A DNA stretch of 64,000 nt, from assembly GCA_938743325.2 (NCBI GenBank), contig OW568890.1:248001-312000 (forward strand). The letters are read 5' to 3'. The notes beneath the pieces are model-generated. The model was not told the DNA's origin. It was given only the letters and a program-made list of their open reading frames with translations, and ran no database searches. The stretch is from Pycnococcus provasolii (Eukaryota; Chlorophyta; Pseudoscourfieldiophyceae; Pseudoscourfieldiales; Pycnococcaceae). Numbering within the stretch: position 1 is the first letter of the stretch; each line of letters starts with the position of its first letter. Shown piece by piece: positions 1 to 10,619 of the stretch. A program made the position numbers and the translations under genes.

Positions 1-1544
1 GGTTCGTCGAGAACCGCCACGCGGAGACGGGCGAGTACCCCGACCTGCCCGACGAGGAGGAGGGCGGGAGCACGACCATCCTCAACCCGCCGCCGGTGCT
101 TGAGCCGGAGGAGGAGGCGGCGAAGGGCGGCAAGGGCGGCAAGGACGACAAGGCGAAGAAGGCGAAGGGCGACGCGGGTGCGGCAGATGCGGGCACCGCG
201 GAGCAGACGTGCCCCAACTTCTTCGGCCCGCTGATTGAGCAGAGCGTGCAAGAGTACGTGGCGGTATGGCAGGACAAGGACGAGTCTTCCAACTTCTTCC
301 AAAAGTTTGACGTCGAGCTCGTGAAAGAGTCCGTGCGCCCGCTCGTCTTCGAGAGGATGCGCTTGGAGGTGGACAGCGAGATGCGCGTGCTGCTCGACAA
401 CCTGAAGGAGATGGTGGAGGCTGAGCGCGCCGCCAAGACGGGGAAGAAGCCGAAGGGGAAGAAGAAGAAGGGCAAGGGCAAGAAGGGCAAGAAGGGCAAG
501 GGCGGGAAGGAGAAGAAGAAGAAGAAGGATCCCACGGCGGATCGCAGCATCGAAAGCCTGTACGCGGAGCTCGCGTCGAACGGCATCATCCAGGCGATCC
601 CGAAGCGGAAGTTGGAAGACTACGCGGGAGCTTTCAACTTCCTCGGGTCGGCGCAGCAGAAGGCTGGCATCGTACCGGATCCCTCGATGGCGCAGGTGCG
701 CAACTTTGTCAGCGAGTACTGCGGGTTGGCGCTGGGCAGCCAGATTGTTCACGAGAAGGCACCTTTCGTGAAGTCGTGCCTGATGTACGGATGTCCCGGC
801 ACGGGTAAGACGCTGCTCGCGCACGCGCTGACAAACGAGACAGGCGCGATCTTCTTCAACCTGACGCCGAGCAACACTGATGGCAAGTACCAGGGCAAGG
901 CTGTGGCGATGCTGATCCACATGGTGTTCAAGGTGGCGCGAATCATGGCGCCCTCCGTCGTGTACATCGGAGACGCTGAGAAGGTGTTTATCACAGATAA
1001 GAAGAAGATCAAGGAGTGGAAAGAGGCTGGTGCCCAGGAGCCTCCGAATCGCATCAAGAAGGAGCTCTTGAAAGAGATGAAGACGGTAATGGCGGGAGAG
1101 CGCGTGATTGTGCTTGGCAGCAGCTCGCAACCTCAGATGGCGGTAAAGAAGGACATGAAAGCTCTGATCCAGTTCTTCCAGAAGACGATTTACGTCCCAT
1201 TGCCGGATTACGGCAGCGTGAGACTTCTTTGGAAGACGCTGATTGAGAGGTACGGCGGCAACTTGGTGCAGGACTTTGACATGACGACGCTTGCTCACTT
1301 GTCGCCGTCGTACGCGCCGGGAGACATGGTGCTGGTGGTTCGGCAGATGCTCACAGCAAGGCGATTGGAGACGATGAAGCGTCGTCCGATCAGGGTGGAC
1401 GAGGTGATTAAGCACCTCGCCAGGGCGGAGCCCGTCACGAAGGAGGTGGAGGATGGCGTGCGTGAGTGGACGTACCAGCTGCCGTGGAGGCAGGCGAAGC
1501 CTGGCATTCCTCCCCCTCCCGAGAAGGGCAAGAAGAAGAAGTAA
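1..1544 (+). CDS. DRC11: DRC11/IQCA1-like AAA ATPase, 3' part (5' end outside window)
   Basis: The frame is open from base 3 with no stop before the window edge, so this is the C-terminal part of a longer gene. It encodes an AAA+ ATPase. Walker A GCPGTGKT lies near 790-812. A Walker-B-like stretch VVYIGDAEKVF lies near 957-990, with an Ala between the acidic residues. A very Lys/Gly-rich linker (about 420-535) precedes the ATPase domain, and the C-terminus is Lys-rich (GKKKK). This order, with a charged linker before one AAA module, matches IQ and AAA domain protein 1, subunit 11 of the nexin-dynein regulatory complex on flagellar doublet microtubules, which helps control dynein activity. The IQ motif would lie upstream and is not visible. 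The family call rests on recalled sequence character. Another AAA protein with a K-rich linker is possible but less likely. Confidence 0.72.
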   Translation, partial: FVENRHAETGEYPDLPDEEEGGSTTILNPPPVLEPEEEAAKGGKGGKDDKAKKAKGDAGAADAGTAEQTCPNFFGPLIEQSVQEYVAVWQDKDESSNFFQKFDVELVKESVRPLVFERMRLEVDSEMRVLLDNLKEMVEAERAAKTGKKPKGKKKKGKGKKGKKGKGGKEKKKKKDPTADRSIESLYAELASNGIIQAIPKRKLEDYAGAFNFLGSAQQKAGIVPDPSMAQVRNFVSEYCGLALGSQIVHEKAPFVKSCLMYGCPGTGKTLLAHALTNETGAIFFNLTPSNTDGKYQGKAVAMLIHMVFKVARIMAPSVVYIGDAEKVFITDKKKIKEWKEAGAQEPPNRIKKELLKEMKTVMAGERVIVLGSSSQPQMAVKKDMKALIQFFQKTIYVPLPDYGSVRLLWKTLIERYGGNLVQDFDMTTLAHLSPSYAPGDMVLVVRQMLTARRLETMKRRPIRVDEVIKHLARAEPVTKEVEDGVREWTYQLPWRQAKPGIPPPPEKGKKKK

Positions 1545-2854
1545 GGTCAGGTAAGGTCAGGTGAGGTGAGGTTGGCAAGTCAGCCGTACGTTAAGTACGT
1601 ACGTACAGCCTCCTCCTCCTCCTCCTCCTCCTAAGGCAGATAGAGATGGTCTGACTGACGCATATACTGATGCATCATCATCATCATCATCATCATCATT
1701 GTAATTTTTTCAAATAACACGTCCCCTCGACTATTAAAAGTTACATTCAAGTGACACACTACTATCGTAAGGATAATAAAAGTAGTAAGGTAAAGATGAA
1801 GGAGCGAGGAGCGGCTTAAGCGCGATGAAGTACATAAGTTGTCGGAAACGCGAAACACGCAAGAAACACGCAAGAAACACGCAAGAAACACCAAAACGCT
1901 GAAACGAAACACGTGTCGCACTAAGCTTATTCGAAAGGTAATTGTATTACCCTACGATAGCCCAAACCGAAGAAATTTCAGTTTTGGATCATTTGGGCCT
2001 TTTTTGTTTCATTGTTGGATCATTGCGTTTCAGTTTTGGATCAATCCGAATTCTCGACTTGTGGCGTCGACCAGAAATTTCCAGGAATTTCTCGACTTGT
2101 GGCGTCGACCAGACCCATACCACCCACTATACGGTTGTGCAGGTCCCAAAGTCGTGTTCTTCCCAAACGTTAGGGCATCCGTTTCCGAAGGTTAGGTAGG
2201 GCTTATAAATAGCACGTGTTCCGGCCTCAGTTAGCACCATTTAACGCTGTCATATTTCTCGCCTCTTGTACTTAAGGTCCCCTTGAACTTGGCGGCCTTA
2301 AGGTGGTACAAGCTCGGCGGAGTGAGTACTGCGCCGTCTACCGAATAGCTTTGATAGTGGCGTTGGCTGTTATAAACCCTACCCTAAACCTTTGGGACGG
2401 ATGCCCTAACGTTTGGGCAGTAACACGACTTTGGGAACCGTTTTACGGGGTGTATAATTTTGATCCAACTTGATCCAACTTGATCCAATTGATCCAATTT
2501 GGAAAAATTGATCCAACTTGGTCCAACTTTGATCCAATGATCCAACAATGAAACAAAAAAGGCCCAAATGATCCAAAACTGAAATTTCTTCAGCCCAAAC
2601 CCGACCCGCCCGAAACCCGAATCTAAACCCGAAACCCGAACCCAAACCAAAAAACCCGAAACATAAAAACCAGCCTGTGGGGATCGGTGTGTGATTGTTG
2701 AAATCTTATCCCAAAGGCCAAGGAGTCGAGCTCCGGAGCACCGATCATTCCTTCCCCCACACGGATCCATCGGTGCGGTGCGGGGCCGGACCTCCCCTGT
2801 CGTACGTGGGGGGCCCCGGGTGACTCCCTCGCCGAGCTCGATCTTGCTTCCGAC
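1545..2854. other. Intergenic stretch with microsatellites and a foldback repeat
   Basis: No protein gene is convincing here. The stretch holds (CCT)8 at 1609-1632, (CAT)9 at 1673-1700, a 12-bp tandem repeat (AAGAAACACGCA, about 1851-1895) and the foldback element described separately. Reading frames here have repetitive, compositionally odd translations and are not called. The last 250 bases should contain the promoter of the rhodanese gene. Confidence 0.7.
1960..2600. repeat. Foldback (long inverted repeat) element
   Basis: Two blocks recur in inverted order. Block A at 1960-2024 is the reverse complement, with few differences, of 2535-2598. Block B at about 2143-2210 pairs with about 2366-2438. 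The nested order A-B-loop-B'-A' makes one hairpin about 640 bp long with a loop of about 155 bp. The arms diverge between A and B: the left arm carries a duplicated 25-bp unit near 2054-2118, and the right arm carries repeats of GATCCAACTT near 2461-2530. This is the shape of a MITE or foldback DNA transposon. No transposase frame and no clear target-site duplication were identified. It could also be a local inverted duplication. Confidence 0.65.
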
Positions 2855-2884
2855 TTGCTTCACTCACAGGTGTGCGTGATCGTG

Positions 2885-4273
2885 ATGATGGCGACGTCAT
2901 CTGCTCTTCGTTCTGCTCATGGTGCTCGAACCCATCATGCTCCCCTAGGTGGTTCTCGTGTGAGGAAGATCACATCTAGGAACATTCCTAGGTTGGTGTC
3001 TTGCCCGGTGGGTTTCGTAGCGGCAGAAACAGTCGAGTACGGTGTCGCGGAGTACCCCGAACCCGGGTTCTGTGCTGACGTTCTCTCGCGGTTCCCTGAG
3101 GACCAAATTGCGACGACGTTCGAAGCGCGAGTACTGCTTGCCAACAACTGGAAGTGGCTCGACGTCAGGTCGACGTGCGAGTACGAAGAGGGATACGTGC
3201 CCGGAAGCGTGAACGTGCCGCTGATCAACGCCGTCAAGAGGTGGGATAGTGAGGTGAATGACAAGGTGTTCGTGCAAACCGTCAACCGAGACTTCGTCGC
3301 CGACGTGCTCAAGAAACTTCCTGACAAGGCTACACCCATCATGGTAGGCTGCTCGGATGGTATGATGCGAACCATCCCCGCACTCGAGGCGCTCGACGAG
3401 GCGGGATACACAAAGCTTGTCGCCGTCAAGGGAGGGTTCCTGAGGTGGACGTCCGTCTACGACAACAAGCTGCAACGCCGCCGCGAGGACAACTTTAAGG
3501 AGGTGTACAACGGAGACGGACGCGACTCTGCGGGCATCCACGGAACGGGAGCGTCGTTCGAGAACATCGGAGCCATTGAAAAGCTTCCGTTCCGCGATCA
3601 CACCGAGTGGGTTGACTGGTGGGAGGAGATGGATGGGGTTGACATGAGCGCCGTCCAGCAGCAGCAGCCTGATTACAGTGCGCCGCCTGCTCAGCAGCAG
3701 CCTGGTTACAGTGCACCGCCTGCTCAGCCGGCTGCGCCTCCGGCACAGACCAGCTACGCCAACCTGCCCGACTTCAACGCTCCGGCAGCGCCGGTGCCTG
3801 ACTTCAACGCTCCGGCTGCGCAGCCCGCTGCACAGCCGAGCTACGCCAACAACCTGCCCGACTTCAACGCTCCGGCAGCGCCGGTGCCTGACTTCAACGC
3901 TCCGGCTGCGCAGCCCGCTGCACAGCCGAGCTACGCCAACCTGCCCGACTTCAACGCTCCGGCAGCGCCGGTGCCTGACTTCAACGCTCCGGCCGCGCAG
4001 CCTGCCGCACAGCCGAGCTATCAGCCTGCTGCGGCTCCGGCACAGCCCAGCTACAACACCAGCATGCCTGAATTCAATGCTCCGGCCGCGCAGCCTGCCG
4101 CACAGCCGAGCTATCAGCCTGCTGCGGCTCCGGCACAGCCCAGCTACAACCACAGTCTGCCCGACTTCAATGCTCCGGCCGCGCAGCCTGCCGCACAGCC
4201 GAGCTATCAGCCTGCTGCGGCTCCGGCACAGCCCAACTACAACACCAGCATGCCAGAACTGGGTGGTTGGTAA
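2885..4273 (+). CDS. Plastid rhodanese-domain protein with Ala/Pro-rich repeat tail
   Basis: The frame opens at 2855, but the double Met at 2885/2888 gives a typical plastid presequence (MATSSALRS..., Ser/Arg-rich) and is preferred. A rhodanese (sulfurtransferase) domain spans about residues 70-190 counted from 2855. It has the WLDVRS and GSVNVPL signatures and an active-site loop MVGCSDGMMR with the catalytic Cys near base 3350. After a Trp/Glu-rich link (EWVDWWEEMDG) the protein ends in an Ala/Pro tail with six units built on DFNAPAAQPAAQPSY: three of about 29-31 aa containing a doubled PDFNAPA, then three of 31 aa beginning YQPAAAPAQ. No transmembrane helix is obvious. Known plastid rhodaneses include thylakoid tethers such as TROL, but the substrate and partner here are unknown. 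The gene converges on CNX2, 90 bp away. Confidence 0.8.
   Translation: MMATSSALRSAHGARTHHAPLGGSRVRKITSRNIPRLVSCPVGFVAAETVEYGVAEYPEPGFCADVLSRFPEDQIATTFEARVLLANNWKWLDVRSTCEYEEGYVPGSVNVPLINAVKRWDSEVNDKVFVQTVNRDFVADVLKKLPDKATPIMVGCSDGMMRTIPALEALDEAGYTKLVAVKGGFLRWTSVYDNKLQRRREDNFKEVYNGDGRDSAGIHGTGASFENIGAIEKLPFRDHTEWVDWWEEMDGVDMSAVQQQQPDYSAPPAQQQPGYSAPPAQPAAPPAQTSYANLPDFNAPAAPVPDFNAPAAQPAAQPSYANNLPDFNAPAAPVPDFNAPAAQPAAQPSYANLPDFNAPAAPVPDFNAPAAQPAAQPSYQPAAAPAQPSYNTSMPEFNAPAAQPAAQPSYQPAAAPAQPSYNHSLPDFNAPAAQPAAQPSYQPAAAPAQPNYNTSMPELGGW
3751..4250 (+). repeat. In-frame tandem repeats in the rhodanese tail
   Basis: Units of about 87-93 bp are repeated with near-identical codons. Two subtypes are seen: one encoding YANLPDFNAPAAPVPDF... 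and one encoding YQPAAAPAQPSYN.... High DNA identity between units indicates recent unequal exchange, so repeat number may vary between strains. Confidence 0.85.
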
Positions 4274-4363
4274 AAGAAGAGATCTCTTTTATTTTACAGA
4301 AGTTACATGGGGGACGTTCCTACACTTTTCTTTATGTTTTTTTTTTTGGTTCTCCCGCGCCTC

Positions 4364-5890
4364 TCACCCGCCGATTTGGATCATGCTTCGATTGGGAAGG
4401 TGTGGTAGTGCGTCCAAGCCAGCGTGTCGCGCCTTTTTTCGACCAAGTGCCTCGGCAATCAACGACGCAATCTGCGCATCTGAGTCGCCACGACGCATGG
4501 CGTCGCGCAGGCTCACCTCGGCGTTGCCAAAAAGGCACACTTTCAGACTGCCATCCGCGAGAAGGCGCACGCGGTTGCAGTCGCCGCAGAAAGGCTGCGT
4601 CATCGACGTCACAAAGCTTACGGAGCCCGCGAAGCGTGAGTCGCTCCCCGGCGGCGGGGCGTAGCTCTTTCCCACCTCGCTCGGGTCGTCAGACGCACTT
4701 CGCACGAGCTCGGGAGCGTGCGCCAGCACGCGCCGTCTGGTGTCGTCGAACGACACGAGCTTTTCGCGGTCGAAGCGATTTCCCGTGAATGGCATGTACT
4801 CGATGAACCGAACGTCGACGCGATTGTCTCGCGCGAGGTCGACAAAGTCCTCAATCTCGTCGTCATTCGAACCTCCCATTAGCACGACATTCACCTTGAC
4901 ATTTGCCCTTGCGCCGACGCCTCCTGTCGCACCGAGGCGCGCCGAGGCGGCGTGTATCGCGTCGACGACGCGCGGGTGCCACTCCGCAGGTCGCCTGGCG
5001 AGCTTCTCAAACTTGTTGGCGTCGAGAGTGTCGAGAGAGATGTTCACGCGCTGCAGTCCGGCATCCGCGAGCTGGGCCACCTTACGTGGCGTGAGCTTCA
5101 CGCCGTTCGTGGTCATCGCCAGGCTCTGCAATCCGTGCTTCTGAAGGTTTCCGAGTCCCTCGACAATCTGCACGATGTCGCGTCGCACGGTCGGCTCGCC
5201 GCCGGTGAGCCTAATTTTCGTCACGCCAAGGCGAACAAAGAGGCTTGCTAGTCTCATCGTCTCCTCGGCCGTCATGAGGTTTCCGTCGGGCGAGAGCGGA
5301 ACGCCCTCGACGGGCATGCAGTACTCGCACCTCAGGTTGCACCTCTCCGTGAGAGATATGCGGAGGTAGTTGTGCACGCGCGCGAACGAGTCTGTGAGGT
5401 ATGCATCCTTCGAGAACTCGGCGCTATTAACTTCTTGCTGTTGTTGGCTGTGACGACGCTGCTGGTGGATTTGCCGCCTTTGCCTTTGTTCGTTTCCCAC
5501 GGTTGTGTCGACTTCGTATCCCATTTCCGCCCATCTCCTTCTCATCGCGCGCGCCTCGTCGTCGGAGTCGTCGTCCACTCCCTGGGAGGAGGATTTTGTG
5601 TCGTGCGTTGGTGATGGTGCAGACGCCTGCTCTTGGGTCGACGACGACGAGGATACCGCAGACGAAGCCAGTGAGGAAGAGAAGGACGTGGATGATGATG
5701 ATGATGAGGAGGACGACATCATCAGAGAAGTGAGCCGAGAAAACACAGGAAGACACGACGGGTATGATCCCCTACAAGGGACTATGGAAGCCCCCAAGGT
5801 ACCACCAGAGCAGCGAGACATTAAAGCAGAGAGCACATGGAGAGATGACCCTCTTGAGACCAATGAACCGGCCATGGATGCCATGGACAT
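4364..5890 (-). CDS. CNX2: GTP 3',8-cyclase (MoaA/CNX2), molybdenum cofactor synthesis step 1
   Basis: This is a radical-SAM enzyme that converts GTP to 3',8-cyclo-GTP, the first step towards cyclic pyranopterin phosphate; in plants it acts in mitochondria. The N-terminal 4Fe-4S motif CNLRCEYC (Cys 184, 188, 191) is followed by TGGEPTVR. The C-terminal second cluster is FCGDCNRVR...KVC. The protein ends in the Gly-Gly tail (IQIGG) that MoaA proteins need for activity. About 160 residues precede the catalytic core, with a Ser run and a Gln/Arg-rich segment, consistent with an organelle presequence plus a spacer. The length of 508 aa is longer than bacterial MoaA (about 330), and the excess is all N-terminal. 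Several early Met codons (1, 3, 6) make the exact start uncertain. It shares a 0.8-kb divergent promoter region with the adenylate-kinase-like gene. Confidence 0.95.
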   Translation of the reverse strand: MSMASMAGSLVSRGSSLHVLSALMSRCSGGTLGASIVPCRGSYPSCLPVFSRLTSLMMSSSSSSSSSTSFSSSLASSAVSSSSSTQEQASAPSPTHDTKSSSQGVDDDSDDEARAMRRRWAEMGYEVDTTVGNEQRQRRQIHQQRRHSQQQQEVNSAEFSKDAYLTDSFARVHNYLRISLTERCNLRCEYCMPVEGVPLSPDGNLMTAEETMRLASLFVRLGVTKIRLTGGEPTVRRDIVQIVEGLGNLQKHGLQSLAMTTNGVKLTPRKVAQLADAGLQRVNISLDTLDANKFEKLARRPAEWHPRVVDAIHAASARLGATGGVGARANVKVNVVLMGGSNDDEIEDFVDLARDNRVDVRFIEYMPFTGNRFDREKLVSFDDTRRRVLAHAPELVRSASDDPSEVGKSYAPPPGSDSRFAGSVSFVTSMTQPFCGDCNRVRLLADGSLKVCLFGNAEVSLRDAMRRGDSDAQIASLIAEALGRKKARHAGLDALPHLPNRSMIQIGG

Positions 5891-6690
5891 CTATCTGTAT
5901 GTATGCAAATATCAAAGGCCACCAAGGTGACTGGAATGCAGAATTCTGAAGAATGAACACGAAGAATGACGGCTGGGCGGATGGGCGAGGCACAAATGCC
6001 GGCGGAGAGAACAGGGGCGTGAGGGGCCCGAGCGGCGTCGTGCGGGTGAGGTTGAGCGCGCGTGAGGTTGAGCGGTGTGGGGGAGGACCCTTTTCACCAA
6101 CTCGCCCAACCCTCGGAAGGACACGGAAGGACCACGGAAGGACCTGAAGGAAGGACCAGTTCGGGGTTTGAGTTCGGGGTTTGAGTTCGGGTTTGCCTCA
6201 TGACGATACCTGTCCGCAGACCCTATAAAATGGGCGACTGGGCGGTGCAAGGTGCGTGTTGGTCGGAGAGAAGAGTCCAACGCGGTACTGTACCATACGC
6301 GGCTGGGCAAGTATGGAAAGGTAGTTCTTAGTCTATGAAAAGCTGTAAAGGGCTAAAAGGCTGTTGGCGGCACACCCTGGGACTCTGGGAGAGCACTTGA
6401 GTGTGAGCGAAGAGGGAGGGAGCCACCTGAGGAACACACCTGAGGGAGCCCTCCTTCTTGCCTGATGATGACCACCAAAACCGGCACCCCAGTCCCCACG
6501 TCTCGTACAGTAGAACACACAACCGTTGGGTCAGGAGGAGACTTCTTAACCTCGAACTCACGCGAACTCCGAAAGAAGATGAAAAAAGCATACTTTTTTC
6601 GAGTCGCATAAAGTGCCCTCTCCTCGCCTCTCCAGGGTCCCGGCCGGCGGCCATCCATCCTTTCCAGACATCCGAGATTTCACGTCAGTC
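5891..6690. other. Divergent promoter region with short tandem repeats
   Basis: This lies between two gene starts on opposite strands. Short tandem repeats are visible: GGAAGGACC-like units at about 6113-6158 and three copies of GTTCGGGTTTGA-like units at about 6157-6193. No coding frame is convincing and no CCCTAA block is present. CTATAAAA at 6223-6230 could serve as a TATA-like element, but it is far from the start chosen for the + gene. Confidence 0.5.
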
Positions 6691-8763
6691 ATGGCGGGCA
6701 CTTCAGCAGCAGCAGCCTGCCTCCTAAAGGTAACCACCTTGGTTAGGAGGAGCACCACAGCTTCTCTCTGTGGTGTGCGTGTGCTCCAGCCTTGCCTTTG
6801 CCTTAGTACAGCGTCTTCTTCTTCTTACCACCTAACCTTAACGAGGTCAGCGGCCGCACTCACGACCAGTGGGCAGTTCAGAAGTCAAACACGTGTTTCT
6901 TTGCCGCCTTTGGAAACTGCTAAGCTTTCAAGCTTTCAAGCGTTCCAACAAGCAAGGCGCGCGTCGTCGGCGTCGGCGTCGTCTTCGGCGCCGCCACCAC
7001 CACCACCACCACCACCACCAACCCCGCCGTCGTCGACGCCGACGCCGACGCCACAGACACAGACGCAGACGCAGACGCAGACGCAGACACAGACACCGCT
7101 GCTGCAGAACTACTCCACTTCCACTTCCTCCGATCCCACCGCAGGAGCAGCCAGCGCCTCAACAAACGCCACGCCCGACGGAGTGTACGATCCGCGCGCA
7201 AAGTTCGTCTTTGACCGCTGCTGGGAAGAACTGGTCGCGCACTACGGAGGCGTGAGGATGATACAGGCGCCGCGCGAAATCGTGCTCCTGAACGGCGCTC
7301 CAGGCTCGGGCAAGGGTGCCACGACACCTTACGTTCTCAAGGCGCGAGGACTCGCGCGAGGAATCAACGTCAGCAGCCTGCTGCACGAGGACCCAGACGC
7401 GAGCATAGCGATGGCCAAGGGACAGCTCGTCGACGACGGCTTTGTACTCAGCCTGCTCCTCAAGGCGCTCTTCGACCCGAGCAACTTTGGCGGTGGGTGC
7501 CTCGTCGACGGCTTCCCACGCACCCCGCTGCAGGTGGACTGCACCAAGCTGCTCTTCGACAGGCTGCACGAGCTTCACTCCGAAAAACTAGAGGACGCAG
7601 GACAAAGCATGCGCTGGAATAGACCGGCTTTCAAGTGCGTCGTGCTGTTCGTAGACGAGGAGGAGTCCGTGAAGCGGCAGCTCAGCCGTGGGAGGAGGTC
7701 GATTGAGCTGGCCCGTCGCGCGGAACGCGCGGGGCTCGACGGCGTGCAGCGCGCGAGGCTCTTCCGCGAGAACGGCGAGGTGCGCGAAACGGACATGAGC
7801 GAGGACAAGGCGAAGCAGCGCTACGACGTGTTCAGGGAGCACTACGGCACTCTGCTACGTCTCAAGGAATACTTTCCGTTCCACATCATCGACGCCATGG
7901 GCAGCATCGCGGGTGTGGAGCAGCAGATCGAGAACGAACTTCGCTACCAGAGCAGCTTGGAACTGAGCCAGCGCACGTACGAGCACATTAAGCACATACC
8001 GCTGGCAAAGGACCTCACGCACCGCACGCGAGAGAGGCTTGTCTCACGTCTCGACAGATACTGCCAAATACACTTGGACAAATTTGAGAAAGTTCTCGGG
8101 CTCATTGATGACGAGGTGATCCCGCTTCTGCGGCGTAATTCACTTTCAGGCTACGCGCTGTACCAGACTACAAGCGAGTTATTCTGCGACGGCATGGGGG
8201 TTGACATGATGATTGACGTGCTCTCCGACCGTGGATTTAGCGTTTCGTACCGCAACGAGCTGCGTCCAGTATGGGTGGAGGAGGACTTGAAGAGCAGCGA
8301 CCACGGGACGATACCGCCGCTGGGCAGCGATTTGCGCTCGGGCGGAGACGGAGAGGAGGAGGAGGAGGAGCCTACCACTGTCCACGATTTCACCACATCC
8401 GCCGCCTTCCGCATGCGCTTCGTACACCGCTTTCGTGTGACGTTCGATTCGGCACGCAAGATGCTTCGTGGAAACTCTCCAGTTGGATTTGGTGGTAACG
8501 AGGTGAGGAATCGCATGTCTGCCGTGGCGAAGATTGACGACTCGCTCGCTCGTCTCGACGAGATGCGTCGCACAGGTGGAGGTCCGCTGAACGGCCTTCC
8601 GCTGAACGGAAGTGCACCAAAGCGACGCACCGATTACAAGAATAAGGCTGCAACTGCGATGGACGATGAAGACGTCTTCCTCTCATCGGCAGCTGTCACG
8701 ATGAAGATGTCTCGTTCGAAAACAGGAGCGGAACTGCTCACTTCTCTAGACGAGAGGATCTAG
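6691..8763 (+). CDS. Adenylate-kinase-like P-loop protein with long C-terminal extension
   Basis: An in-frame Met lies at 6613, but Met at 6691 (MAGTSAAAACLLK) begins a plausible organelle presequence and is preferred. A low-complexity Pro run and a Gln-Thr repeat (about 6990-7095) link to a nucleotide-monophosphate kinase core. Walker A GAPGSGKG lies at about 7293-7317, and LVDGFPRTPLQ, the adenylate kinase signature DGFPR, near 7502-7530. A LID-like region (SRGRRSIELARR) and a helical segment with the family's DxxxxxxxR...Y pattern follow. The last roughly 270 residues (GLIDDEVIPLLRRN... through an acidic EEEEEE stretch) match no domain I recognise. Some plant plastid adenylate kinases also carry an extra C-terminal domain (DUF1995), but this one does not look the same. 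Phosphoryl transfer between ATP and a nucleoside monophosphate is probable; the substrate is not certain. Confidence 0.78.
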   Translation: MAGTSAAAACLLKVTTLVRRSTTASLCGVRVLQPCLCLSTASSSSYHLTLTRSAAALTTSGQFRSQTRVSLPPLETAKLSSFQAFQQARRASSASASSSAPPPPPPPPPPTPPSSTPTPTPQTQTQTQTQTQTQTPLLQNYSTSTSSDPTAGAASASTNATPDGVYDPRAKFVFDRCWEELVAHYGGVRMIQAPREIVLLNGAPGSGKGATTPYVLKARGLARGINVSSLLHEDPDASIAMAKGQLVDDGFVLSLLLKALFDPSNFGGGCLVDGFPRTPLQVDCTKLLFDRLHELHSEKLEDAGQSMRWNRPAFKCVVLFVDEEESVKRQLSRGRRSIELARRAERAGLDGVQRARLFRENGEVRETDMSEDKAKQRYDVFREHYGTLLRLKEYFPFHIIDAMGSIAGVEQQIENELRYQSSLELSQRTYEHIKHIPLAKDLTHRTRERLVSRLDRYCQIHLDKFEKVLGLIDDEVIPLLRRNSLSGYALYQTTSELFCDGMGVDMMIDVLSDRGFSVSYRNELRPVWVEEDLKSSDHGTIPPLGSDLRSGGDGEEEEEEPTTVHDFTTSAAFRMRFVHRFRVTFDSARKMLRGNSPVGFGGNEVRNRMSAVAKIDDSLARLDEMRRTGGGPLNGLPLNGSAPKRRTDYKNKAATAMDDEDVFLSSAAVTMKMSRSKTGAELLTSLDERI

Positions 8764-9247
8764 AAAGTAGAGCGCTGCAAAGCCTGTTTGCAAAAGAATA
8801 AGGCAGGAACGTGTTGATTAGATTTATTTTTTCGAATTTTTTAAAGTGTGTGTAGCTATTTTCTGATCAAAACATCTGGAGATGTGATTTCGTAACGTCG
8901 GGTTGATGCACGGTTGGTGGCGATGGCGACGACAACAAGCGCCAAGTGGAGCTCACACGCCAGACGAAAACCAAAAAGTGGCCTAATCGTAACTTTGTGA
9001 AATCATCATCGCCATGTACAAAAACGCGCTGCTTAATGTCAATGGCGCCGCTGAATGGGCAGAGTGGTGAAATGTGAATTGTGTGAATGGACGACCTTTG
9101 GACGAAATAACAACTGAATGAGCGATCTTAGTTGTTCCATGTTTACACATGTTTATTCTTCTAAAAACGTTTCGGGCAAAAAATCGGGCGAATTGTGATT
9201 TTCGTTGGCTATCCTGGTCCAGCTAAGACGCGGCATGGCCAGGCGAT
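8764..9247. other. Convergent intergenic region containing a dispersed 3' element
   Basis: This is the space between two converging genes. It holds the 3'-flank element (copy A, minus strand) next to the GAPDH stop. The remainder is AT-rich, and no coding frame is supported. Confidence 0.6.
8985..9140 (-). repeat. Dispersed 3'-flank element, copy A (after GAPDH)
   Basis: On the minus strand this reads AAGATCGCTCATTCAG..., then CGTCCATTCACAC, a GCGCCATTGACATTAAGCA stretch and GCGCGTTTTTGTACAT. It aligns along about 130 nt with the copy at 12638. It starts about 110 nt after the GAPDH stop codon, in the same orientation as that gene. Confidence 0.8.

Positions 9248-10619
<1,372 letters not shown>

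Noticed and set aside
1609-1895. CRISPR-like array
   Set aside because: The repeats are microsatellites and a 12-bp tandem repeat without unique spacers; the DNA is also eukaryotic.
2384-2863. Minus strand frame across the foldback element
   Set aside because: It is composed of hairpin-arm and tandem-repeat sequence; no known domain and no coding composition.
2945-4153. 402-codon minus strand frame over the rhodanese gene
   Set aside because: It is antisense to the repeat tail and gives a repetitive Arg/Cys-rich translation without a known domain.
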